Shown: one piece after another, positions 1 through 7,165 of the stretch
Numbering within the stretch: position 1 is the stretch's first letter
Layout: the number at the start of each line of letters is the position of its first letter
Assembly: GCA_002787155.1 (NCBI GenBank)
Contig: PCVY01000050.1
Span: 1-32,369, forward strand
Length of the DNA: 32,369 bases
Direction of reading: 5' to 3'
From: Candidatus Abzuiibacterium crystallinum
GTDB taxonomy: Bacteria > Omnitrophota > Omnitrophia > Omnitrophales > Abzuiibacteriaceae
Notes under the pieces: model-generated
The model's input: the letters and a program-made list of their open reading frames with translations, nothing else
Databases searched by the model: none
Told to the model about the DNA's origin: nothing
Program-made: the position numbers and the translations under genes

Positions 1-1
1 T

Positions 2-2374
2 GTTACCGAAACGCCGCGCGTGCCGGAAGAGCCGCACCACCCGCCGATTGAAGATCATCCGAAACATCCCCCTACGACAACCGGCGGCATTCCGTTCCCG
101 CCGCCGATTGAAAGACCGCCTTGTTCCTGCGATTGCAGCTTGGATGAGCGCTGGGATGCTTTTTCCGGTATTGAATCCACATTGATGTCGCCGCTGCCGG
201 GGGCAGGGCCGGCAGTTGTTCAAGTTCCGCTCGGAAAACGCATTCCTCTCGTTGCCGACGGCGGTGATTTGGATCGTCTCACTGTTTTATGTCAGCGCCA
301 TTTGCGGGGCGGGCCTGCTTGCGAAGGGGGTTGTCATTCAAAACTGGAGCATCAACTGCCTATCACACTCAAATACCATTGGGAAATCCGCGAAGGGGAA
401 GGCGAGTTGGTGAATCATGCTTTCAGCGCCGGAAGCCGGTCAGCAGACGGCCCCGCCACGCTGTATCAAGCGCCTGCCGGGATGCCTGCTGATCCGGAAG
501 TCACGATCCGCCTGACGGTGGACGAATCGGAGTCGCACCGGCGAAATGAAGACGACGCGGAATCGGTCCGGGAGGTAAAATTGAAATTGGTGCCGCCGGA
601 ACAGCCGCTTCAATTCGGCATCGGGCCTCCCTTTGCCAATTGGCCCGATCAACCGCGCAAAGAAGGGCGGTGCCTCTGTCAGCCGGCACACGAATGGCGC
701 ATCAACGGTCCGATGTCCGGTATGGCCCAAGAAGGCGGTTACACGTGCCCGAATGATTACGTGGTGTTAAGCGCACTCGGAACCGATAGCGATTTATTGC
801 GGATCCGGTGCGCGGATGATATGTGTCCTTCGTCCGGGGATGAGCTCTCGCAGAGTGACTTTGTCTATTATGAATGGGCGCCGAGCGCGGGACGAATCAT
901 CGGCGGACGCACGGAAAAAGTGGTTTTGCAAGCACCGGATACGCCGGGGCCGGTCACGATTGAACCCGCACTTGAAGACAGTCAATTGCAGGCGACGGAT
1001 GCGCGGTTTGATATGGCACGCGTGACGGTACACGTCCTGGACCTTAAGTTAACCGAAATCAAAGGCTTACGCCGGCAAGCGGCGGGAGACTTTTCGCAGG
1101 AGCCTGACCCGCATGCAGACGGCCGTCTTTTTCTCGACACACAGGATGACGGAGTCATCAACACCTCTCCGGACGTTGAACGCGTCAAGTTGACCGTCGA
1201 AGTCGAACCTCCGGAAGCTCCGCTTGGGAACGTTAAAGTGAAGTGGGAAGTGCGCGACCCGGATGATCCGGCCGCTCATGCGGATATTGATCCGGATGCG
1301 AAAGGCGGTGACAACACAGGGACGCCGCACGAAGGCGAGCCGCACTATTTCATGCAGGCTGAGCACGCCATGACCGACCAAATCGACCGGGCGGCAGCGG
1401 ATGAAACGACGGTGATCGGTGAAGCCAAAACCGAACTGACACGCGTAGGCGGCAAATGGACAAGCACTGCTTATTTTCATTATACGGATGACGCGGGAGA
1501 TAATTTTGTGATCGACGTCTTTCTGGTAAAAGGCGATGCGGCACTTACTTGTCACGACCAAAGCGGCACTCTTACCACTTGGCGCCAACGGGAAGTCCAC
1601 GCTTATGCCATGAGCAAAGATAACGATGACAACCAAGTGCAGGCCGTGGGCGCCGCCCCCGGTGCTTTTACGGTATGTATCGATCCCGGTGCCAACGGCG
1701 TTTCGGATACGCTCGTCCTGACGCCCGATGACGGGCGGATCGGTGAAAACGTGCACGCGGGCGCGGACGGCACGTGCGATACCGCCGCCAATTCGGGTGC
1801 CAACGATTTTGATCCGGATGCCGCGCAAGCGCTTTTTCACCGGCACTATGCCGAAGCCGATCCGGACCATCTGCCTTATATCGATTTTACGGTAACTCAG
1901 AAACAGAAAGACCGAACCTTCCGCCGCGAACTTCCGCTGGATGATATTTGGGATTACATGCACAATCACACCGATTACGCCGCACATCCCGAGTATCGAT
2001 TCAGTTTGATCGGACTTAATGCCATTTCGACTCCGCCCGCGATGGCTATGCCGCCCGGCACGGTGATCGTCGGTTACGCCGGCCATCCGCCGCACTCGGG
2101 TGCCTCAGCCGGGCATCTCAAGCGCCACGCCCCTCTCCAGCTTCCCAAGACGGATATTCACGAAGTCGGCCACTTGATTATTAATGAAGTGGAACCGGCG
2201 CTCTCTTTTCACACGGTGCATACGGGCGGCGAACAATGCGGCTTTCAGCAGGGAATGCATCCGCCGCAAATTTGTCCTCGACACGTCAATCTCTTACGGG
2301 ATAGTATTAGACGGACTTTTACGGGAGCACATGCAGGAGGTATGGAAACCTATGATTCGACGCGCACGCGATAA
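2..2374 (+). CDS. Large exported beta-rich protein with C-terminal HEVGH motif (5' end outside window)
   Basis: The reading frame is already open at the first bases of the window, so the true start probably lies upstream; a GTG at 20 is the first internal start codon. The visible 784 residues (counted from that GTG) begin with a Pro/His-rich linker and a short Cys cluster (PCSCDCS, about residues 34-40). Several beta-rich, Asp/Pro-heavy segments follow that look like Ig-like or bacterial Ig domains. Near the C-terminus is H714-E-V-G-H718, the HExxH pattern of zinc metallopeptidases, with further His (731, 734) and Glu (738) that could be a third ligand. No membrane segment is visible in this part. 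The stop overlaps the next gene by 23 nt. I do not recognise the family; the peptidase idea rests on the HEVGH motif alone. Confidence 0.7.
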   Translation, partial: VTETPRVPEEPHHPPIEDHPKHPPTTTGGIPFPPPIERPPCSCDCSLDERWDAFSGIESTLMSPLPGAGPAVVQVPLGKRIPLVADGGDLDRLTVLCQRHLRGGPACEGGCHSKLEHQLPITLKYHWEIREGEGELVNHAFSAGSRSADGPATLYQAPAGMPADPEVTIRLTVDESESHRRNEDDAESVREVKLKLVPPEQPLQFGIGPPFANWPDQPRKEGRCLCQPAHEWRINGPMSGMAQEGGYTCPNDYVVLSALGTDSDLLRIRCADDMCPSSGDELSQSDFVYYEWAPSAGRIIGGRTEKVVLQAPDTPGPVTIEPALEDSQLQATDARFDMARVTVHVLDLKLTEIKGLRRQAAGDFSQEPDPHADGRLFLDTQDDGVINTSPDVERVKLTVEVEPPEAPLGNVKVKWEVRDPDDPAAHADIDPDAKGGDNTGTPHEGEPHYFMQAEHAMTDQIDRAAADETTVIGEAKTELTRVGGKWTSTAYFHYTDDAGDNFVIDVFLVKGDAALTCHDQSGTLTTWRQREVHAYAMSKDNDDNQVQAVGAAPGAFTVCIDPGANGVSDTLVLTPDDGRIGENVHAGADGTCDTAANSGANDFDPDAAQALFHRHYAEADPDHLPYIDFTVTQKQKDRTFRRELPLDDIWDYMHNHTDYAAHPEYRFSLIGLNAISTPPAMAMPPGTVIVGYAGHPPHSGASAGHLKRHAPLQLPKTDIHEVGHLIINEVEPALSFHTVHTGGEQCGFQQGMHPPQICPRHVNLLRDSIRRTFTGAHAGGMETYDSTRTR

Positions 2375-3206
2375 CGGCCAATTCGCGCGGCAGAGCACTT
2401 TGTTTGCCTTGACAGGCGCGCTTCTGGTCTTTACCTTTGCGGCATTGCCGCGAACGGTATTTGCGGAAGAGAAAATCATTTGGCAAACACAGATCCGGCC
2501 GGTTGAACCGAAATTTCGTTCGTTAAAAGAAGTGTTTATCATCCTCTCATTCACCAACCAATCCGGCGAGAATCAGCCGATCGTGTTGCCCGTTCGCCCG
2601 GAAGACCCCTGGTTTCAGTGGATTGGTATTTATAAAGAAGGTGAGCGCCTTGAACCAAAGCCGGATCTTGATTTCGGTTTCAGGCTAAGCACGGTTCAGC
2701 CGGGTGAGACACTCAGCCTGCTTGTACCGCTGACGCATTTTTATCAAGTGCCGGCAGCCGGACCGGAAGCGGGTATTTATGAGTTACACTGGCCGGGAAC
2801 GACTCTGGGGCCGGCAGAGGATGCCGAGGCGCAAGTTGAGATTGATCCGGCTTTGCCAAATCCGCCCGATGCTAATGCTTTGGATTATTATTTGGAAGGT
2901 GTCTCGGGGAAGGACTCGGCCGAACGCCGCAAAAAACTTTGGAAAACAGTGCTGAAATCGCGAAATGACCCCAAGTGGATTGGTCTCCTGCATATTCTGC
3001 CCGCAGAGTTGATTGATGCGGACTCGCTTCTCAAACTCGCGCAAAAGTCAGACGACCTCGGTATCCTCCGTGAAGCCATCCGCGCACTCGGTAAAATCGG
3101 TTCCGATCAAAAAACCGCCGGCCGTTTGACGGCACTGCTCAAACAAGCAAAGGATCCCGTCCTGATTGAATCCGGCGTCGAAAGCCTCCAGCGCCTGCGC
3201 CGTTAA
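2352..3206 (+). CDS. Secreted protein with C-terminal HEAT-like repeats, hypothetical
   Basis: I start this 284-residue protein at ATG 2352. It has AGGAGG at 2335-2340 and gives a clean Sec signal peptide: basic N-terminus, hydrophobic core TLFALTGALLVFTFAALP, cleavage after VFA. The frame is open further upstream, but that part lies inside the preceding gene. The middle (about residues 40-160) is beta-rich with 'LSFTNQSGENQPIVLPV' and 'GIYELHWPG', resembling an Ig-like fold that normalises an extracellular ligand. The last 80 residues are helical with a HEAT-like repeat (LGILREAIRALGKIGSD...TALLKQAKDPVLIESGVESLQRL). It overlaps the upstream gene by 23 nt, so the two are probably co-expressed. 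The function is unknown. Confidence 0.75.
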   Translation: MIRRARDNGQFARQSTLFALTGALLVFTFAALPRTVFAEEKIIWQTQIRPVEPKFRSLKEVFIILSFTNQSGENQPIVLPVRPEDPWFQWIGIYKEGERLEPKPDLDFGFRLSTVQPGETLSLLVPLTHFYQVPAAGPEAGIYELHWPGTTLGPAEDAEAQVEIDPALPNPPDANALDYYLEGVSGKDSAERRKKLWKTVLKSRNDPKWIGLLHILPAELIDADSLLKLAQKSDDLGILREAIRALGKIGSDQKTAGRLTALLKQAKDPVLIESGVESLQRLRR

Positions 3207-3328
3207 AAACTTTCGCTCAATCGTTCAGAACCATCCCCTGTACAAGCGATAAAATCTTTGGTACCTTAAAGGAAACGGATAAGACGGACATGAAGCTTTT
3301 GGGACTAACCGAAGGAAGAAAAACAGAT

Positions 3329-4330
3329 ATGACAAAAAAAATGGCGTTGTCTTTGGGCGCGGTTGTTTTGACAGCATCCGTTTATTTTATTAACCCGCTT
3401 CAAGCAAACAATCTGTTTCCGTCCCAGAGAGAATTCAAAATTGTTTATAAAGCCTCCCTGGATGAGTTTCCGGCAAATGCCGATGACATCAAGATTTGGA
3501 TGCCGTTGGCCTCATCGCGGGATGGTCAAATAATCTTGGAAAGAAAAATACAAACATCCGAGCCTTATCAAATCACCCGTGATCCTGTTCATGGCAATGA
3601 AATGGCCTACTTTGAACTCAAGCAACCGTTTCCTGAATCACTGGATCTGGAGGTGATTTATGAAACCGCGATCGCACGGAATCGCTTTGAAGAAGAAAAC
3701 AGTGTGAAGAATTCGAATCAATATCTGGCACCGTCAACGCTCATGGTAGTGAATGATACCGTCCGGGAAAGAACCAGCGAAGCTGTCAGCGGTAAAGAGA
3801 CATGGATGGAAAAAGCCAGGGGGATTTACGAAAATGTCATTGGTTCCATGAAATATGATAAAACAGTTCCGGGATGGGGGCGGGGCGATACCATCCGTGC
3901 GTGTCTTTTAGGAACAGGAAACTGCACTGATTTTCATTCTCTTTTCATCTCGATGGCGCACGCCGCTGAAATTCCGGCACGTTTTAAAATTGGTCTGACC
4001 GTTCCCGCAAATGAACAAGGAACCATTACGGGCTATCACTGCTGGGCGGAATTTTTTGCGGAAGGTAAAGGATGGCAGCCCGTGGATGCTTCAGAGGCGT
4101 GGAAGCATCCCGAAAGAAAGGAGGCATATTTCGGTAACTTTGACACGAACAAGTTTTTAATCAGTGTGGGGCGGGACATTAATCTTGCCCCAAAACAAGC
4201 AGGACCTCCCGTGAACTTTTTTTTCTATCCGTACGTTGAAGTGGATGGGAACGAATGGAACGGAGTGAAGACAGCATTCGAATTCAAGAATTTGAGGAAT
4301 AACAAAATGTCATTGCGAGGAGCGAAGTGA
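3329..4330 (+). CDS. Exported transglutaminase-like superfamily protein
   Basis: The protein is 333 residues from ATG 3329, preceded by GAAGGAAG at 3311-3318. An ATG at 3290 is also in frame, but 3329 gives the proper signal peptide (MTKKMALSLGAVVLTASVYF...LQA). The Cys-His-Asp triad of the transglutaminase-like fold is complete: Cys199 in GTGNCTDFHSLFISMA followed by the typical 'EIPARFKIGL', His237 in GYHCWAEFF, and Asp253 in QPVDAS after GKGWQ. Bacterial members of this family are usually peptidases or amidases acting outside the cytoplasm, not cross-linkers; the substrate is not evident here. The last seven residues (MSLRGAK) and the stop codon are supplied by a palindromic repeat that starts at 4309, so the original C-terminus may have been different. 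Confidence 0.88.
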   Translation: MTKKMALSLGAVVLTASVYFINPLQANNLFPSQREFKIVYKASLDEFPANADDIKIWMPLASSRDGQIILERKIQTSEPYQITRDPVHGNEMAYFELKQPFPESLDLEVIYETAIARNRFEEENSVKNSNQYLAPSTLMVVNDTVRERTSEAVSGKETWMEKARGIYENVIGSMKYDKTVPGWGRGDTIRACLLGTGNCTDFHSLFISMAHAAEIPARFKIGLTVPANEQGTITGYHCWAEFFAEGKGWQPVDASEAWKHPERKEAYFGNFDTNKFLISVGRDINLAPKQAGPPVNFFFYPYVEVDGNEWNGVKTAFEFKNLRNNKMSLRGAK

Positions 4331-4506
4331 CGAAGCACTTTCGGAGAAGAACTTCCAGTTCTTCCCGAAAAGTACTCGCGCACATAATCGTAGGGCAACG
4401 TCAAGTTGCCCTACGATTAGTGCTGGCGCATCGGCGCCTGCAAGAGCGCGCGGTGCAATCTCAGTTCGAATCGAGATTACCGCGCTCCTCTGGGGCTCGC
4501 AATGAC
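4309..4506. repeat. MITE-like palindromic repeat, copy 1 (enlarged, nested hairpins)
   Basis: The outer ends are GTCATTGCGAGG at 4309 and its imperfect complement CTCGCAATGAC ending at 4506. The same termini and the inner GAAGCAATCTC/GAGATT...TTCGTC block occur at 4798-4872 and 19456-19535. This copy is longer. It holds a perfect 15-bp stem (4385-4399 with 4405-4419, 5-nt loop) and a second nested stem GAGCGCGCGGT/ACCGCGCTC (4444-4454 with 4479-4487). It runs from the 3' end of the transglutaminase-like gene almost to the ribosome binding site of the next gene. There is no transposase inside, so it would be non-autonomous. Confidence 0.75.
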
Positions 4507-4525
4507 GAACGTGGAGGAGAAGACA

Positions 4526-4789
4526 ATGAATAAAAAAAATATATTAATGGGTTTGGCATTGGTGGTGAGCATTGCACTGTGGAGTCCTTCAGCTATTCTG
4601 GCAGGAGAACATGGCGGGAAAGAGCACGGGGGCAGCGAACATGGCGGTGCTAAGATGGAAGGCAGCCATGGGATGATGGCCGATCATGCGGGAACCCTTA
4701 AAGAAGCAGCAAGGGTGTTGAAAGAGGAAGGACATATGGAACTTGCGGCCGAAGTTGAAGCAATCGCCAAGATGAAAGAAGAAATGTAA
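4526..4789 (+). CDS. Small secreted His/Gly-rich protein, putative metal binder
   Basis: The protein has 87 residues. The start at ATG 4526 is chosen because GGAGGAGA (4513-4520) sits at the right distance and the N-terminus becomes a clean signal peptide (MNKKNILMGLALVVSIALWSPSAILA). After cleavage come three EHGG units (EHGGKEHGGSEHGGAK), then Met and His (KMEGSHGMMADHA), then one amphipathic helix rich in Glu and Lys. His/Met clusters of this sort commonly bind copper or other soft metals in the periplasm. The next gene encodes a Cu/Zn superoxide dismutase, which fits a copper role, but the assignment is inference. No named family is recognised. Confidence 0.75.
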   Translation: MNKKNILMGLALVVSIALWSPSAILAGEHGGKEHGGSEHGGAKMEGSHGMMADHAGTLKEAARVLKEEGHMELAAEVEAIAKMKEEM

Positions 4790-4797
4790 CCATCAGT

Positions 4798-4872
4798 GTC
4801 ATTGCGAGCGACCAAAGGGGGCGAAGCAATCTCGGAGATTGCTTCGTCGGCCTGTGGCCTCCTCGCAATGAC
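4798..4872. repeat. MITE-like palindromic repeat, copy 2
   Basis: This is a 75-bp imperfect palindrome with ends GTCATTGCGAG and CTCGCAATGAC and a centre GAAGCAATCTC...GAGATTGCTTC. It fills the gap between the His-rich gene and sodC, ending just before the sodC ribosome binding site. As RNA it would form a long hairpin and could affect read-through from the upstream gene. Confidence 0.8.
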
Positions 4873-4900
4873 GTAGCATGAGTGCGAAAGGAGATCTTTC

Positions 4901-5734
4901 ATGCGATCATTACTCTTTTTATTTGTATCTATGCTGTTTCTACCGCTCATTGTTCATGCCGCAGAACCAAGCGCTGATACGCTGCGCCAGACGATCCGTG
5001 ACCACATTGCGAACCAGGAAGAACTGCAGGGAGCGTTTGCGATTGTGGACGATCGAACGGGTGATTTAAGACAGCTTGAACTTGTCCGTGTTCATGAGCG
5101 TGTGGGAAAGACAGGCGACTACTATTATTCCTGCACGGACATGAAGGATGTGAAAACGGGGGAACTGCTCGACCTTGATTTTGACATTGAAGACAAAGCA
5201 GGCAGGCTTCAGGTTGCGGACATTCGTTTTCACAAAGACGACGGCATCCCGCGGTTTACCTATAACGAAAATGACCAGATGGTCCCTTTGCCGGTTGCTC
5301 AACTAGGCCCGACAGCCGAGGGGTCTGCCATAACGGGCAAGGTTTCGTTTATGGCAATTGAGGATGGCCTGAAGATCAACGCCGTTGTTCTGAATGCGCC
5401 TCCGGGCAAGCATGGAATTCACATCCATGAAAACGGAAGCTGTGCGGAAGCAGGCAATGCTGCCGGCGGTCATTTTAACCCTGACGGTGTTTTACACGGA
5501 GACTTGGCAAAAGACGGATTCCGGCACGCCCACGCAGGAGATCTTGGTAATATCGAAATCGGTCCGGACGGAAAAGGAACTTTGGAAAAAGTGATTTCGG
5601 GTCTGACGCTGGAAACGGGTCAGTACGGCGTTATCGGCCGTTCCGTTATTCTCCATGAAAAGGAAGATGACTTCGGCCAACCGACAGGAAATGCCGGCGG
5701 GCGAATTGCTTGCGGAATTATCCCGTCTTCTTGA
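4901..5734 (+). CDS. sodC: Cu/Zn superoxide dismutase with extra N-terminal domain
   Basis: The enzyme dismutates superoxide to oxygen and hydrogen peroxide outside the cytoplasm. AAAGGAG at 4887-4893 precedes ATG 4901. The 277-residue protein has a signal peptide (MRSLLFLFVSMLFLPLIVHAA). The SodC domain occupies about residues 130-277 and has the complete ligand set: copper ligands His174, His176 and His252; bridging His191 (GGHFNP); zinc ligands His199, His211 and Asp214 (HAGDLGN). The gating Arg268 and the conserved disulfide pair Cys181/Cys271 are also present. The N-terminal 100 or so residues (about 22-125) form a separate alpha/beta segment not part of the usual 150-180-residue bacterial SodC. 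It lies next to a His-rich secreted protein. The assignment is very secure for the C-terminal domain; the N-terminal domain is unassigned. Confidence 0.95.
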   Translation: MRSLLFLFVSMLFLPLIVHAAEPSADTLRQTIRDHIANQEELQGAFAIVDDRTGDLRQLELVRVHERVGKTGDYYYSCTDMKDVKTGELLDLDFDIEDKAGRLQVADIRFHKDDGIPRFTYNENDQMVPLPVAQLGPTAEGSAITGKVSFMAIEDGLKINAVVLNAPPGKHGIHIHENGSCAEAGNAAGGHFNPDGVLHGDLAKDGFRHAHAGDLGNIEIGPDGKGTLEKVISGLTLETGQYGVIGRSVILHEKEDDFGQPTGNAGGRIACGIIPSS

Positions 5735-5775
5735 TATTTGCCGAATGTAAGTTGGTGCCAGACGGAACCAAGATA

Positions 5776-5949
5776 ATGGATCATTCTATGAATTGGAAAG
5801 CGCATTGGGAAAAAGTTTATCAAAGCAAAAAGCCGGATGAGGTGAGCTGGTATCAAGTGCGTCCGGTTTTATCCCTGGAACTTATTTCGGGCTTGCCAAT
5901 ATCCAAGGAGTCGAAGATCATTGATATCGGCGGCGCCTCTAGTGAATAG
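5776..5949 (+). pseudogene. 5' fragment of a class I SAM-dependent methyltransferase
   Basis: From ATG 5776 or 5788 the frame reads MNWKAHWEKVYQ...KKPDEVSWYQ...KIIDIGGASSE and stops at 5949. It closely matches the first 50 or so residues of the intact methyltransferase at 18571-19188 (HWEKVYQ, PDEVSWYQ, KIIDIGG). The match ends exactly in the glycine-rich SAM-binding motif I. At that point the sequence changes into a GGGACGGT hairpin element. About 150 residues of the catalytic domain are missing, so the product cannot be active. It is probably an old duplicate truncated by insertion or deletion. Confidence 0.8.
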
Positions 5950-6024
5950 GGACGGTTCCTTTTGGGACGGTGCTGCATACATACGTGGCATTCACAGGGA
6001 TGCTTCTGTTTCAGCACCGTCCCT
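5948..6024. repeat. GGGACGGT hairpin element (REP-like), copy 1
   Basis: AGGGACGGTTCC at 5948-5959 is followed by a perfect 12-bp inverted repeat, GGGACGGTGCTG (5964-5975) with CAGCACCGTCCC (6012-6023). The same AGGGACGGTTCC word, as an inverted pair, recurs at 15422-15477. Elements of this form are commonly the REP sequences mobilised by Y1 (RAYT) transposases; no such transposase lies in this window. It directly abuts the truncated methyltransferase. Confidence 0.7.
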
Positions 6025-6040
6025 GTGGTCAATGTGGTCT

Positions 6041-6072
6041 GAGGCATGATGACGGCCGAAGCATCCGATTTT
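6041..6072. repeat. Upstream-region repeat R1 (promoter-less copy)
   Basis: The segment GAGGCATGATGACGGCCGAAGC plus ATCCGATTT matches 15545-15575 (GAGGCATGATG..GGCCGAAGCTTCCGATTT), where it leads into the MerR-type promoter. Here the match ends before the promoter. The rest of the stretch to 6367 shows no gene. It holds AT-rich leader sequence for the cytochrome operon, but I cannot point to a convincing promoter in it. Confidence 0.5.
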
Positions 6073-6367
6073 AAGTTGAATCGACTCCCGAACGTGTAAC
6101 GGCAGATTTGGCCTGATTGTTTCTGTGCCTTAGATATTTGAAGCCGCGGCGTAAAACGTGAAAATAGCCCTTGTGATAATTGGGTTTAATAACGCTGCCG
6201 AAAATACCGTGTGCGCTAAAACACGCTATGATCCCATCCCTCGGCTCTTCAATGTTAACAAATTTAGAGAGGGAGATTTGCCTAAGTTGTTGTTGCAGAG
6301 CCAGTTGTTGAAAAGCAAGGCAGCAAGTATTTGATGTGTTACCAATTATCAGATCTTGGCATAGTTA

Positions 6368-7165
6368 ATGCAACTCATACTCATCATGAATCTGAAATGC
6401 CGACGCTCTCACCTATTTTTAGCGGTCGTGATGTGTATGGTCATTGGAATGATTTCCTGCCGCTATGACGAAGCGGCTATTCGAAGAGCGCTTGAGCAGC
6501 ACACCATTCCCGGTGCGGAGTACGTAGGTATTGAAACTTGCGCCGCCTGCCATGAAGAAGTCGTTCAGAAATACCGCTTAGAGTCTCATTATGGAACCAG
6601 CCTTGAAGAAGGAGAGAAGATTGTGGGTGAATCCTGCGAATCTTGTCACGGGCCCGGTAGTTTGCATGCCGATAACGACGGCGATAAATCAAAAATTATC
6701 CGTTATTCCCCGGAACGTTGCTTCGCATGCCACGCGGACAAAAAAGCTCAATTTCAATTGCAGTATCACCATCCCGTCGTTGAAGGACAGATGAACTGCA
6801 TGGATTGCCACGATATTCATCAAGCAGGTCCAGCGGCGTTTCAATCAGTCACCGCGTTAGAACGCAGCAGCGAAAAATGCCTAGCATGCCACAAGGAGAT
6901 GAAAGGCCCCTTTGTTTTTGAGCATGATCCGATGCGTGACGGCTGCCAAACCTGTCATGAGCCGCACGGCGGCGTTTACAGCAAATTGCTGGTTGCGGAT
7001 AGAAGTTCACTTTGCTTGCGCTGCCATTGGGAGCCCAATACCAACAGCGCCACCAACAATATCGGCGGTGTTCCGCACAATTATTACGTAGGTGCAGGGG
7101 AAGAGTGTGTGGATCATCACCGGGCACCGCATGGCTCGAATATTTGGAGGACATTAAACCGATGA
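6368..7165 (+). CDS. Multiheme c-type cytochrome, MtrA/DmsE-like
   Basis: This periplasmic electron carrier probably feeds or drains the barrel encoded next. The 265 residues hold seven CxxCH heme-binding motifs, starting at Cys58, 90, 118, 144, 171, 193 and 216. An eighth site, C247-V-D-H-H251, has lost its second cysteine. The phrases CESCHGPGSLH and HHPVVEGQMNCMDCHDIH are typical of the DmsE/MtrA family. The N-terminus has a hydrophobic segment ending in GMISC (Cys31), a lipobox-like sequence, so it may be a lipoprotein rather than soluble. The start is uncertain: ATG 6368 and ATG 6386 are both in frame and neither has a good ribosome binding site. The stop overlaps the next gene's ATG (ATGA). 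MtrA itself has ten hemes, so this is a shorter relative. Confidence 0.88.
   Translation: MQLILIMNLKCRRSHLFLAVVMCMVIGMISCRYDEAAIRRALEQHTIPGAEYVGIETCAACHEEVVQKYRLESHYGTSLEEGEKIVGESCESCHGPGSLHADNDGDKSKIIRYSPERCFACHADKKAQFQLQYHHPVVEGQMNCMDCHDIHQAGPAAFQSVTALERSSEKCLACHKEMKGPFVFEHDPMRDGCQTCHEPHGGVYSKLLVADRSSLCLRCHWEPNTNSATNNIGGVPHNYYVGAGEECVDHHRAPHGSNIWRTLNR

Noticed and set aside
1067..2095. A 342-codon open frame on the minus strand
   Set aside because: It is fully inside the forward exported-protein gene, has no ribosome binding site and gives an Arg/His/Ile-rich product with no domain pattern; it is an antisense shadow.
4327..4533. A 68-codon forward frame after the transglutaminase-like gene
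   Set aside because: It is made almost entirely of the palindromic repeat, and its Arg/Ser-rich product has no family features.
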